The position numbers and the translations under genes were made by a program. Positions 31,481-43,857 of a stretch of 64,000 bases of DNA are shown one piece after another (position 1 is the stretch's first letter; the number at the start of each line of letters is the position of its first letter). The DNA lies in assembly GCA_951213105.1 (NCBI GenBank), contig OX578147.1, positions 121,797,399 to 121,861,398 of the forward strand, read 5' to 3'. A model generated the notes under the pieces. The model was not told the DNA's origin. It ran no database searches and saw only the letters and a list, made by a program, of their open reading frames with translations. Source of the DNA: Amaurobius ferox. Its lineage: Eukaryota; Arthropoda; Arachnida; Araneae; Amaurobiidae.

Positions 31481-32925
31481 CAGGGTTCCCACTAAGTCAC
31501 GAAAAGAGGGGGAGAATTTCTCTCCTTCCAGAAAATTTTGGGAGAGATTTTCTGCCATAAGGAGAGAAATTTAAAATTTAATTTTTTTTTACCACGCTGA
31601 TTTAGAAAGTAATAAAAAAGAAAGCAACTATAACTCATATATTTGGACATTTAAATTTTATCCGGTGAAAATTACTTTATAATGAAAACAAATATTTATG
31701 TTTGGTAAAACAGAAGTTCTCACTAAAGAGAGTAACAAATATTGATCTTTAATAAAAAACAAAATATAGCACTTAATTATATTCCTGCCAAAATGGTTTC
31801 CTTTTATTTGCCTAAATCATTGCTTTAATACCACTTTTTGTAAAATATCTCTTCATAGAGTTCATATCCGTTTTTCAAAATAAAAAGATTTGTATTATGC
31901 AAATATAATTAAAAAATTAACCTTAATAATTAGCCATAATATGAGAATAAGCTAGTTTAGTCGATCTAATATGCAACATTTAAATGATGGAGATGGATGG
32001 AAAAAGATAATAACGTACTATCGGCAATTCACGCAAAGTAACTGAATTGCGCAATCGCACTGTTTATGTGAAAATAATTAAGATATTAACCATAATAATT
32101 AATTAGAATATGAAAATATGCTAGTTTAGTCGATTTAATATGCAACATTTAAATGATGGATGGAAAATATACTAACGTACTCTCGGTAATTCAGACGAAG
32201 TAATTAAATTACGCAATCGCACTGTTTATACGAAAATAATTAAGAAATTAACGGTAATAATTAATCAGAATATGAAAATAAGCTAGTTTAGTCAATCAAA
32301 AATGCAATACTTAGAAGATTGAGATGGATGGAAAAAGATACTATTGTACTCTCGGCGATTCATGAGAACAAACTGAATTGCGCAATCGGACTGTTTATGC
32401 GAAATCAATAAAGAAAATAACATTTTAGTGATTTATGCTGAATTAGACAACATTTGAAAAAGTATATTTATTACTTTCATAAAATAAGCAATAACGATCT
32501 TAATTTACATTACACGTGGCCGTAAATCTCCGTTAATTTGATTGGTATTATCGTGCATTTTATTATGTATTTGCTACGATTCAGGAAAAGATAGAAATCA
32601 GTGCTAAAAAAGCGGAAAATCGGTGTTTCCGAGGAATTATACCATGTCTGAGTAATTGATACATTTCAAACAAGAAATGCCGGAGAATTTCGTTAATAAT
32701 CCGGAGGCCGGAGAATTAATGAAAAATCCGGAGTCTCGGGCCAAAATCCGGAAAGTTGACTCGTCTGCATCGGGCATCGGATTTCGCGGTATCCAATTTG
32801 AAGGAAAAAATAATTTTAGACCGGAACTGGAGAGAGAGAAATTCTCGCGCAGCCTAAATTTTTAAGCGAGATTTTTTATGGATTGCGCGGGAATCTCGCA
32901 GGTTCGCGCTGAAATGGGACCCCTG
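31481..32925. mobile_element. Non-autonomous hAT-like transposon (1445 bp) with internal tandem repeats
   Basis: The ends are cagggttccca and, in reverse complement, caggggtccca (10 of 11 match). The 9-bp direct repeat aatacagct flanks it (31472-31480 and 32926-32934); hAT elements normally give 8 bp. The position is confirmed because the surrounding repeat is uninterrupted in its sister arm. No transposase frame was found. The interior has three tandem copies of about 165 bp and a GC-richer right end with several ccgga motifs. Confidence 0.85.
31907..32410 (+). repeat. Three tandem copies of a 162-170 bp unit inside the hAT-like element
   Basis: Copies start at about 31907, 32076 and 32238. 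Shared landmarks are gctagtttagtcgat, atgcaacatttaaatgatgg, ttgcgcaatcgcactgttta and a final aaaataattaag. Confidence 0.88.
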
Positions 32926-33497
32926 AATACAGCTACACAAATAGACATTTCTTATGTAATGTTTCATTAGAAAACGATTGACATAAATTTTAGAACGCTA
33001 ACATGAACCGTTCTCGAGATATTGCACATTTTTCAAAAAAATTACCAAAAAGTTATATAAAAAAAAAAAAAAAAAATTTCCTATTGAGAAACATGTTCAC
33101 TTTTCATATGTAATACCATGCGATAAATTGGGTGACATCATTCTCATGGATCTAGCTCGTTCCATTCATGAAAAAAGATACTTTGAATAATACTTTTGTA
33201 TTTGAACGTCAATAGTCATTTATCTTCTGTAAGAATAACCTATTTCTCCGTCCATAACGCTTGGCGAGATTTTGGCGACAAATTTGGTGGAATGTCGTCA
33301 ACTTGGCGACATTTTTAATTGTTGCCAACTTAACAAAAATCTCGCCAAATTGATAAAAATGACGACTAATTGAAGAAAATTCAATATCTTGGAAAGAATA
33401 TAAGTATCTACTATAAGAATAACATTTTTTTAACTGTAAAAGTAGTAAATTCATTTCATTATATAAGGAAAGTCATATGCTGCCCACATCAGATTTT

Positions 33498-33620
33498 TTA
33501 ATTCTGTGTTATTGTAAATAATCCTCCAATGCGTTCTGAAATATAACTTCTCACTTAAAATTAACATTTTAATATATTCATAAATCATAATTACAACTTA
33601 AAATTCTCCAACTTATTTAA
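33498..33620 (+). repeat. Flank repeat, right copy
   Basis: Direct copy of 29980-30100 (attctgtgttattgtaaata, gttctgaaatataacttctc, aattacaacttaaaattctc). Confidence 0.85.
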
Positions 33621-34712
33621 AAACAGAAGTAATGCATATATTAAAGTGACTATGCAAATGTTTTATGTAAAAATACGATACGATTGAAATATACAAAAAT
33701 TGTTTATAAAAATGTTAGTTTAGCCTGCTGTTTTGACTTTTGATTTTCTTTTACCACTATGCCAGATAAATGAGTAACAGCCTGAAAATTATTATAATCG
33801 ACAAATTCATACGATTCTGCAAAATGCTGTTTAAGTATATTACATAATTTTCCAAATGAAAACTGGTCTATAATAATAAAAGTATGTATCTGTTTGTCTT
33901 TTTGTGTCAGGAAGGTTGGTACTAGAGGTCAGGCGGCAAAACCTCTTGATGAGATTTTTTAAAAATGTAAATACGTTTTTGAATTATTTAATACTGAAGC
34001 GAAATTTTGAGTGATTTTCAAATAAATCGTCTCCTTAGCGGTGGAGAATATTATCGCAACGTTTCTATTTTAGCACCATCGAAAAGGCTGAAGATGCCGC
34101 TTTCCAATGAGCTTGGAACAGAATCCGTTAGAGAATTCCTTTATATTTAAAAAAAAAAAAAAGTGAAAATTTTTAAAATGGACGTTCTTTTGTCATTTCC
34201 AAGCTAATTTGTTTTTAAATCTTTCCATCCACGAATTAAAGATTCGTACAATTTTAATTTTTTACTTCAATACTAATGGAAACATTCCCACTGGAATAAA
34301 AAAATATTTAGGCTACGCTATTTTTTAAATTTTAGTTAAATTTGCAATGATGTATTTTGAGATGGGGAGAAGGGGGGGGGGGAACATTTGATCTGAGGGG
34401 AACTTTTGAATAATTTAATTTTTTTTTCAGAAATGAATATTAAGTCCCGGTGGCTTTATTACTCTATACCACGACTGAAATGGTTAAAGGGTTTTAGCAT
34501 CCACCAAACTTAACAATCATAACTTTTGCCTATGGAAACATTTTAAATGATCATTTCTGTCTCAATATCGAAATTAATAATTTTGGGTGAAAGAAATTAT
34601 TTTATATTATGACATAGAAAAGTAATAAAATATTATAATTTTTAAAAATTATCAGAAACAATACATATAATTTATTTTTAAACATTTTTTTTATATACTT
34701 TTTCTTTTCCAG

Positions 34713-34838
34713 GTGAAAGCAATAGATAATGATAAAGGACACAATGGTCAAGTAAGATACTCTATAGTCCAACAGCCTAACCAGAAAGGAACAAAATTTA
34801 TTGTTGATGAAATGTCTGGCGATATTCGGACAAATAAG
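34713..34838 (+). CDS. CadN: Neural cadherin (CadN) exon E: middle of an EC repeat
   Basis: Acceptor tttcttttccag, donor gtaaat. 42 codons, phase 0 at both ends. It encodes VKAIDNDKGHNGQVRYSIVQ, then QPNQKGTKFIVDEMSGDIRT and NK. The AIDNDKGHNGQVRYSI stretch holds the DxD calcium motif and the following beta strand of an EC repeat. QQPNQKGTKF is a CadN signature. Joined to exons D (GTQVIK) and F (VFDREGDDG) it gives a complete EC repeat. Being a multiple of three and symmetric in phase, the exon could in principle be skipped without a frameshift, but that would remove the DxD calcium ligands. Confidence 0.95.
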
Positions 34839-35186
34839 GTAAATATATTGTTGACTAGAATAAATGCGTGCATATTCATTTTGAAATACGTTAAAAATAT
34901 CTGAAGTTCAAGCTTCCACTTGACTTTGTCATTTATATTCCATATTTCCCACATCCTTTACATTCCACAGGGTTTGCTATGTCGGAGAAAGATCATAAAA
35001 TGTTTATAGGAAACTATAGTTTCCTTAAGCAGATTTTATTTTTCATATTTATTGAATTTATTTTTAGATGGCAAATGAATAAAATATACATTTTGTGAAT
35101 TATTGAATCCTAAAATAAGTATGCTTTTAGGGGTACTTTCCTATTATGGAGGGCACAACAGTTCCATTGATAGAATTTTCATCGTC

Positions 35187-36804
35187 TCCCCTACACCATT
35201 TTTTTTTCAACTTATTGCTATTTTGTTATAAACTGTATGTGTGGTTCCCATCCTCTCCCTTACTACATCTTTATTTGAAATTTATTGACTTATCATAAAC
35301 TTTATGTGCGGTTTGGATCCCCTTACTACACCCTTTTATTGCAACTTATTAACTTTTTATCATAAACTATATGTGCAGCTCAGGTCCTGCCTCTTACTAC
35401 ACCCTTTTTTCTTGCAACTTATTGACATTTTGTCATAAACTATATGTGACACATAGGTCCTACCCTTACTACACCCTTTTGTCTTACAACTTATTGACAT
35501 TTCGTCATAAACTATATGTGCAGCTCAGGTCCAATCCCTTACTACACCCTTTTTTCTTGCAACTTATTGACCTTTTGTCATAAACTATATGTGAGGTTCA
35601 GGTCCAACCCTTTTTCTTGCAACTTATTGGCATTTTGTCATAAACTATATGCATGGTTCAGGCCCTACCCCTTACTACATCTTTTTTTCTTTCAACTTAT
35701 TGACATTTTGTCATAAACTATATGTGGCACTCAGGTCCTACCCTTACTACACCCTTTTTTCTTGCAACTTATTGACATTTTGTCATAAACTATATGTGAC
35801 ACATAGGTCCTACCCTTACTACACCCTTTTGTCTTACAACTTATTGACATTTCGTCATAAACTATATGTGCAGCTCAGGTCCAATCCCTTACTACACCCT
35901 TTTTTCTTGCAACTTATTGACATTTTGTCATAAACTATATGTGACACATAGGTCCTACCCTTACTACACCCTTTTGTCTTACAACTTATTGACATTTCAT
36001 CATAAACTATATGTGCAGCTCAGGTCCAATCCCTTACTACACCCTTTTTTCTTGCAACTTATTGACATTTTGTCATAAACTATATGTGAGGTTCAGGTCC
36101 AACCCTTTTTCTTGCAACTTATTGGCATTTTGTCATAAACTATATGCATGGTTCAGGCCCTACCCCTTACTACATCTTTTTTTCTTTCAACTTATTGACA
36201 TTTTGTCATAAACTATATGTGACACATAGGTCCTACCCTTACTACACCCTTTTGTCTTACAACTTATTGACATTTCGTCATAAACTATATGTGCAGCTCA
36301 GGTCCAATCCCTTACTACACCCTTTTTTCTTGCAACTTATTGACATTTTGTCATAAACTATATGTGACACATAGGTCCTACCCTTACTACACCCTTTTGT
36401 CTTACAACTTATTGACATTTCGTCATAAACTATATGTGCAGCTCAGGTCCAATCCCTTACTACACCCTTTTTTCTTGCAACTTATTGACATTTTGTCATA
36501 AACTATATGTGAGGTTCAGGTCCAACCCTTTTTCTTGCAACTTATTGGCATTTTGTCATAAACTATATGCATGGTTCAGGCCCTACCCCTTACTACATCT
36601 TTTTTTCTTTCAACTTATTGACATTTTGTCATAAACTATATGTGGCACTCAGGTCCTACCCTTACTACACCCTTTTTTCTTGCAACTTATTGACATTTTG
36701 TCATAAACTATATGTGCAGCTTAGGTCCTACGCCTTACTACACCATTTTTCTTACAACTTATTAACATTTTGTCATAAACTGTAAGTGCGGCACAGGTCT
36801 CTAT
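35187..36804 (+). repeat. About 72-bp satellite, roughly 23 monomers, with higher-order structure
   Basis: The monomer contains caacttattgacattttgtc, ataaactatatgtg, caggtcc and ccttactacaccctttt. Most monomers are 70-75 bp. A short 61-bp variant with tattggcatttt occurs at about 35579-35640, 36075-36136 and 36501-36562, and the same series of variants repeats around it at spacings of about 496 and 426 bp. The end monomers are clearly more diverged. Repeated 66-72 residue open frames (with YYTLFSCNLLTFCHKLY) are by-products of the array. Confidence 0.96.
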
Positions 36805-37082
36805 GCTCCCCTCCGAATGTCGGCAGACCTGGGCACTATGGCTTATATATTATAGATATAAGGTTGATTAATTATTAGCATCACTTAGTTAATAGTTAAT
36901 ATATTAATTACTATTATATGACAATATTATTTGTTAACAATATAACGAATAGTTGTTGAATATATATGTATTGCTCACTGAAATACTGATGATATACAGG
37001 AGAGAACTTTCCTACAAAAGTCTTTAAGCAACACAAAACCTTTGCAGTGAAAGATCCATGAGTATACACACCACATCTATCT

Positions 37083-37374
37083 GTCCCGGGCGCGGTAGCC
37101 CATTGGTTAGCGCGCTGGAGTTGCACTCGGTAGGCCCGGGTTCGATTCCAGCCACTGCCAAAACTGCCGCCGTGTTCATGCGGAGTACGATCACGTTAAA
37201 CATGTGGGTCCGAAAGTCCTTCCGTGAGGTTGGTGGTAGGGGAAGGAGGGTACGGTCCCTGTGGATGCCTCCCCCACTGGGTTCCGGTCTAAATTGGGTG
37301 GCACTTCCCGACCGTCCAAACTGTTACCTTACACCATTCTGGTAGGTCGGACGGTCTGGGTTTCAACAACAACA
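37083..37374 (+). mobile_element. tRNA-headed SINE, full length, 13-bp target duplication
   Basis: The duplication accacatctatct lies at 37070-37082 and 37375-37387. The head has box A-like gcggtagcccattggttagc and box B gggttcgattcc, then the body ctgccgccgtgttcatgcgg and aggtcggacggtctgggttt, ending with caacaacaac. From ctgccgcc onward it is nearly identical to the 5S-headed SINE at 28924. Confidence 0.95.
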
Positions 37375-37384
37375 ACCACATCTA

Positions 37385-37870
37385 TCTATACAAAAGAGAG
37401 AATGCCCAATCGAATAAAAGAAATTGCAGTGCCCCTTGCTGAGAATTTTTAAATGTAGGATAATGAACTTGGAAACAAATCAAAATAGACGAAAAAATCC
37501 AATTACAAAGTTGTAGAGCATTATCTAATGAATAAGAATCGAAACCAGGAACGAACGAAACGTATATGCAGAATACAATAAATACTTGTTAAAAAGTTGC
37601 ATTATCAAGGTCTCTAACACGCTGACACTTGCAATGCTTATCATTACATTTTTGTTTATGTAAGTGTTATTTATTCTATCAATTCTGAATAGGACAGTCA
37701 TTTGCCAATAACCCTATTGTGTCAAATAAATGCCTTCTTTCACAGTTGTACTGTCGTTTTCTATTCAACAAATAATACTCTACAACTTTGAAATTGGCTT
37801 TTTTGTCAATCTCGCTTTGTTACCCAGTTCTTTATCCTAGCCTTTTAAATTTTCCCCTAAGGGCTCTGCA
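37385..37870. repeat. Old foldback repeat
   Basis: The left arm contains tcgaataaaagaaattgcag, ccttgctgagaattttta and caattacaaagttgtagagc. The right arm, reverse complemented, contains gtttgcagagcccttagggg and aatttcaaagttgtagagta. The middle has gccaataaccctattgtgtc, shared with 28090-28560. Confidence 0.78.
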
Positions 37871-37924
37871 AACGCTTTTTAACGCTTTACAACAAAGTTG
37901 AAAAGTGTTTATGACTTTGTTCAT

Positions 37925-37966
<42 letters not shown>

Positions 37967-39950
37967 CGTTAGCACGATAACTGCCGTAAAAATGAGTTTA
38001 TCAAAATGAAATTTTAGTATGTTGTTCAGACTGTCTGTAGGACCTATGGGAATATAAATAAATAATATCACCCAATTAGTTTTTTATTGAACCCGGGTTG
38101 AAAAAATGAAATACATTGAACCCTATGGGACCTAATTTTTCAAACATTTTTTAAGTAAATTTAAAATTCACGAATTGCTTCGAAATTTTTAGGAAATATT
38201 CACATTATCCCATAGAATATATAAAAAAAAATTCAGTAAAATATGTTAAGTAGTTTTTTAATTAAAAAAATTATTTAATATAGGGAAAAAAACAAATTCA
38301 ATTAAATTCTGACTTTGGGATATCTTCCAGAAAGTAAAGAGAGAGATATTATATAATAAATATCTCTCCATTTGTTTAAACGTTTTGCATATGGGAGTGG
38401 CTTCATATTTTAAGATAAATTTGGTAGATAACAATTTTTCATTTTTTTTAAATTTTATATAACTCTTCATGATAAATTTAATTGATGGCATTTTAAATGC
38501 ACTTTCCTACGTCCTAGAGAGTTAAAATTTGGTACACAGCTTAAATTTGTTGAACATTTTATTCGACAAAAATTTGATGGATCTTTAAATATAGATTATA
38601 CATTTTTTTCGAAATGGCCTGAAAATAATCCCCGTTCACTTCTATAAATCATTGGTGTAATATTGTTAAAAATTCTGATGTGGACAGCACATGTCTTTCT
38701 CTGCAGACTCATATTCGTTCTCTTTATTTATTCAATGATACTTTGAGTTTATCTGCACAACATAAGTATTTTAAATGACATTGAATTTACACGTTAAACT
38801 TAAATTTGGTTCTCATTTGATAGCTGGACTTATTGTCAAAGGTGGCGTAGCGAAAACGCGAAAAAACTAGAATATCTCAAGAACGGCTAGTCCTAGAGTA
38901 ATGGGGTTAGTCTTATTCTTTTTGTTGTCAAAAATCACATATAAAATAGGAATTTAATTGATATAATTGAGCACACGTAGTCTTTTATTTTTATATATAA
39001 CGATTTTTGCTGGCCATTTCGCAAAAATAGCCCGTTCCTTTTTCCCGAATCGTAGTAGAATAACCTACAAATGATTTATATACAAAATTTTGTTAAATTT
39101 GGTATATAAATCACTTGTAGGTTATTGAAATATTATACTCTAAATTTTGTTAAATTTGGTTCATTAGTTTTTAGCTAGAGTGGATAAAGGCAATTTCTGC
39201 GGCCATTTCGCAAAGAAGGTAGATTCTTTTATTACGAATCGTACTATAATCTAATGAACATCAGGATTTCCCACAAAAAACATACCTACCAAATTGTATG
39301 AAATTCGGTCCATTAGTTTTTCAATTAGAGTGGATGTAATATCCACACAGACACACAGAAACATACACAGATAAACCCTTACACACACAGACGTCTTCCT
39401 AAAAGTAGTTTTTTCGTGTTCTAGAAGTCCCAAAACGTGTAGAGACTTTGAAAATTCGAGTTCCGATCCTCGGCACGATTCCAATACTTTGAGTACATAC
39501 ACATACACATATATATTATCTGTGTATTATCTGTGTATCTAAATTCCGTGCCTATGCAATTACAATAGTTGTGATTTTAAATGATCCCTAAACTTTTATT
39601 ATTTCTTCAAGGAAGCCTAATTTTAACATATGCAGAATGCAAATATCTCAAGCGATTGTAAGATGAATTACATAAGAATTGCTGAATTTTTTTCACACAA
39701 AATTATTTAGCTCTGGAGTCTGGAATACAAGTTATATGAATGAAATATTCATTGATTTTGCATAAAGAATCAGATGATTTATATTTCGATACAGTTTTAA
39801 ATAGTATAATAAATTACTGTAGTTCTGTGATAATGTAAAAGATATTACCACTGAATGAATCACATTTTAGAAATTTTAAATGAAATTACATTTCAGTTGG
39901 AAAGTGTTTCATAATCAATGCTTATGCATGATTGATCTTTCTTGTTTTCG
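37866..39950 (+). repeat. Dispersed repeat, copy 3 (long form)
   Basis: 37866-38330 matches 9415-9830 and 39165-39950 matches 9835-10630 closely. The extra 38331-39164 includes a piece from about 38668 that matches the start and middle of the repeat at 25938 (ctgatgtggacagcacatgt, ggtggcgtagcgaaaacg, gaacggctagtcctagagta). So this copy is a composite of two repeat families. It carries a (GTCT)n microsatellite at 37926-37967. Confidence 0.88.
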
Positions 39951-42900
39951 ATCTGACATGACCACTTTGCTATGCATAGACCTAAGGTACGGACCCTTTC
40001 TTACAAATGTTCTTTCCTACGAATCCTGTATATAGCTGACTGGCTGATAATACATACGGATGTATAAACTTAAAATTTCTTAGTAATGAAAACATAACTG
40101 AAAATAAAATTGATGAAAGAACATTTACTTTTGAGCATAAAAGCATTTTGAGTATTCTTTGTCTTTTATTATTCTGAGTCTTGAAATTAGTTTCAATCAA
40201 AAACCCCATTGAAAACTGGAAAAGAATAAAAATATGTACTTTGTACAAGAGTTAATCTACATGTAATCTTTATGATGGAAATCTACTTTCAAAAATGGTG
40301 AAAAGTATAGTGATTCAAGTAGCAGAACAATCTGTGTTTCTTGAGGAGGAAATGGACTCCTGTTGTTTTGAACACTTGCTTAATTACTCAGTTGTAAACA
40401 TTAACATTGTGAATATTTATGAAGAGATTTTATTCAGAGATTTAAATATGTTGATAGTTCATTCCTTTTTAAATTTTCTCACATGTTTAGGTAGTTCCTT
40501 CTTGTGATTGGGCCTTAAGCTGCAGTTTTTTAAATTCATAGTAAATCCCCTACTACCAAAATATGCAACCGATTGAAGTTTTGATCTGTGATGAATTATA
40601 TTTGACTATGCCCCATTAAGAACATAACTTAAATGGGAAGATGCATTACAGGGACTATGATTTTACTCTTGCAACTAACAGCAGGTTGTCATGAGCAGTT
40701 ACTGAAGAGACAATAAAAAAAATTGCTATTTGCATAATTAAGCAACATTTTTCATTAGTGTATTTTCTGACTGTATAGTGTAGTGCTGTAAACATTGTCC
40801 TGATCAGAAATAAATTAAATATTGCAACTGTTTTTATATCAGTGTAATTTATAGCAAAGTTTTACTGTAATAGTATAAATCTTACAGTGAAGCATCTATA
40901 AAATGATCTGATTTATGAAACAATATTTATATATCATGATAAATCTCAAAACTTATACAAAATGTTATTTTTAATATAGGGTTTTATATATTTTCTAACT
41001 AAAATTAGAAGTCTATAACTAAAATTAGAAGTCTTTAGATATTCTCCATCCAGCTACTTATTCCATTTTCACCATCTTTAACAGTAGAAAATAGTCTGTA
41101 ATTTCTAACTCGGTTTGTTTTTCTGTTGTCTTTGAAAAGATGAATGTTTGAACTGTATAAAATCGATAATAGTTAGAAATGTTTTTAATATATATCAAAA
41201 AGTAATGCAGTCATTTTACAAAAATATTAGAAATGCTTCCAATTATTTTATCAGTTTCTTAAAAAGCACAAACCTTTCTATTCTTAGCATCTATGCTTGG
41301 CAAAAGACATTGGAAAAAAATTCTAAACACTAATAATCTCTTAAAACATTTTAATATGAAATGAAATCTCTATTTACAGACATTCTCAAGTAACAGATAA
41401 ATCCTTGGGTTTATTCAGCAAATTTTAACATGATTTTTTTTGTTCGAAAATGTTTCAAAATTTTCTTCTCGTTGCATTTTCGGGAAACTACTTCATCACT
41501 TCTGTATCAGGAGAAATCAACAGAGTATCAAGATAAGGAAATCAATCAATTGATGTTGTATATCTAAGGAAACTACTGTGTGAAGTAAAAAAGCCAACAT
41601 TTTAACACTGTACAATTATATTAATGCTGTGTTTCTGAATACCTATTACAGTTGTAAAAATTGATTGGAGTACCTATTATTCAAACTTAATCATTTTTTT
41701 TACTTTATCATGTTTCCTACATCACCATTATCAAACATGGCAAAATATAAATCTGATTTCAATGTCTGTTGTTAAATTTATATATCAGTCATGTAAATGT
41801 ATAACTGGTTTCTTCTAGGTGTTGTATCAAGTTTTAATTACACATATATAAATTTAACTTATTAGAAAAGTTTTCTACTTTATGTAAAAAGCACCTGTAA
41901 CAAAAAGTATATTTAAATATTATAGTATAATATGGACACTGAGCAAAATCACTGAAAATTTCTTAACATAAAGTAAAATAAAGACTATATTTGGATATAA
42001 TAAACTATAATCGTTATTATGGTTATTTACTAAAATTTAATGTTATGAATAATTTGTTAATATTACTTTCAGGCTTATATTAAATTGAATGTTATTATTA
42101 CTAAATTAATTCAAATGTATTTTGTCTTATATGTAAATTAGGCTCTGTAAAGTCAGAGATTTGTAAAGATTGTAAAACAATCATTTAAACAAAATTTTTA
42201 AATAAAGGGGAAGTTAGATAGCTGGGAGAAGGAAGCATTCTGTTAATACCTCTAAACCATATTTTTGGTTGAGGTGGAATGGCTATCCAATGAAAAAATA
42301 TATATATATATATATATATGTTTATAATTATTATTATTCATATTTCATTTATATATATAAACTCAGTGTATCAACTTTCACTTGATAACATCCAAGACAA
42401 CTTTCCCAATTATAGTGGCTAATAATATGGAGTTTATGGAGACAAAATATATATATATATATATATATATAATTGAAGATTTTTATGATTACTTGTAATA
42501 TATATATACCCGAGAAATACCAAAGAAAATTGCTTGTAAATATATATTTATTAATTATATAATTAAATAAAAATAAATAATAATAAAATAAACTAAAAAA
42601 ATTAGAAAATCGGAAAATAGGATATATTAATATTAATGCTTTGAATTTTATTTTCGCTAAAAAATCATAACTTTAGCCAGTTTGATACTACGATTTGGGT
42701 GCCCTTATAATGGTGTACAGTGGCATTCTCGTTTATTCATTTCTTCTATGAATCCCTTGTTTATTAAGAATTTTCATCTATGCTTCATGTTCATATTCTG
42801 TTTTACTTATATGAGTAATTGCCCCGTCTCCTGCTCTAACTCACTGGACAAGTCTGGAAGGGTTTCTGTGAACATTTTTTCTGCTTCCTAGGCTGTATTT

Positions 42901-43264
42901 CGTCATGTTCATTCTGGTGCTTCTCGATATTTTTCATACTGTTGCGGTTGATTGTACTTACACGTGGTAAAAGAAGGGTTCCTGCCTCATGGTAATACTA
43001 GATTTCCTAATTTTTCATCTTTTGGTGCCTGTAGCCTGAGTTTGGGCACTTAAAATAATGTACTATTGCCCAATCTGAAACAGGCATTTGTTTGGGTTAA
43101 TTAGAATTAAATACTAAGACCTGAAAATGAATTTAATTCTGGTTAATCTTTGAATTTGGGCTAGTGCTGTTCTTTTCTATTATCGGCATTATGGTCATGG
43201 TTTTGCTTTTATGGTGATGCTAATATTTCACAATTACATGAATTGATTATTTTTATTATTACAT

Positions 43265-43311
<47 letters not shown>

Positions 43312-43857
43312 TTGAAAGTCAACAGTAGGGTGTAAGGGAATATTTCTTATAAATCTACTAGTTTTGACTCTAGTATGCTATTTACATTTAATTTTTTGAA
43401 TTTTCAGGTTATATTGGGTATATAAATCTTTTCTTATGATTAATCAAAATTATGTGAAAAATCTATGATGATAAATAATATAATAGAAAGGTCTTTTTTT
43501 TTAAATTAAAAAATGTAACCGGTGTCGCCTGGAATTTAAAGCATTGATTAATTACCTGAATTTAGTTTATCATAAAGTGTAATCACACCCCCTGCCCACA
43601 TTTTAGTAACCACTTTTTATGCAAATAAACAAAATATACATGCACGCCCTATGGAGAGCTGCACAAGGTACTTTGGGGAACCTTGAATTTTTCTTTTCAG
43701 ATTTTGGGAGCTTTGATTTGAAAGCATTTGAGATGCATTACTTTAAATCTTCGAGTGAGAAGAAAGGTCTAGGTATTAAAAAATGAAATAAAACTGCATA
43801 ATGGAATAGAATGTATTTATTTTTTCTTGTAAAACCTATATCACTTTTTTATTTCAG
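39951..43857. other. AT-rich noncoding intron, no element recognised
   Basis: Small frames at 40295-40507, 41148-41333 and 42682-42891 were inspected and show no cadherin or transposase motif. Two adjacent copies of actaaaattagaagtc lie at 40999-41034. Microsatellites (AT)n are the only clear structure. Confidence 0.5.

Larger units (their letters stand above)
31137..33506 (-). repeat. Dispersed repeat, right arm of the inverted pair, split by a hAT-like insertion
   Basis: It is the reverse complement of 30112-31045 once the insertion 31481-32925 and its 9-bp duplication are removed. It begins (plus strand) actttccttatatacataat and ends catatgctgcccacatcaga. The two arms are separated by only about 92 bp. 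Confidence 0.88.
27370..34712 (+). other. CadN intron D-E (7343 bp)
   Basis: Starts gtaaaa, ends tttcttttccag. Contents: possible solo LTR (27449-27759), old foldback repeat (28090-28560), 5S-headed SINE (28924-29305), a direct flank repeat (29980-30100 and 33498-33620), an inverted pair of dispersed repeats (30112-31045 and 31137-33506), a hAT-like insertion in the right arm (31481-32925), then AT-rich unassigned sequence with a G run at 34370. Confidence 0.88.
34839..43857 (+). other. CadN intron E-F (9019 bp)
   Basis: Starts gtaaat, ends tttttatttcag. Contents: a satellite array (35187-36804), tRNA-headed SINE (37083-37374), an old foldback repeat (37385-37870), dispersed repeat copy 3 (37866-39950), then 40-43.8 kb of AT-rich sequence with (AT)n tracts at 42298-42320, 42449-42471 and 43273-43307 and no recognised element. 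Confidence 0.88.

Noticed and set aside
35371..36785. Series of nine near-identical 66-72 codon open frames
   Set aside because: They recur with the satellite monomers and end in stops at the same monomer position, so they are by-products of the tandem array and not a gene family.
35187..36804. CRISPR-like regular repeats
   Set aside because: The units are directly adjacent tandem monomers without unique spacers, in a eukaryotic intron.
37089..37160. A functional tRNA gene (also at 26335, 23585, 25215)
   Set aside because: Box A and box B are present, but no acceptor-stem pairing or terminator is seen, and target duplications define a SINE instead.
40295..40507. 70-codon open frame in intron E-F
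   Set aside because: No recognisable domain, AT-driven composition, no splice context.
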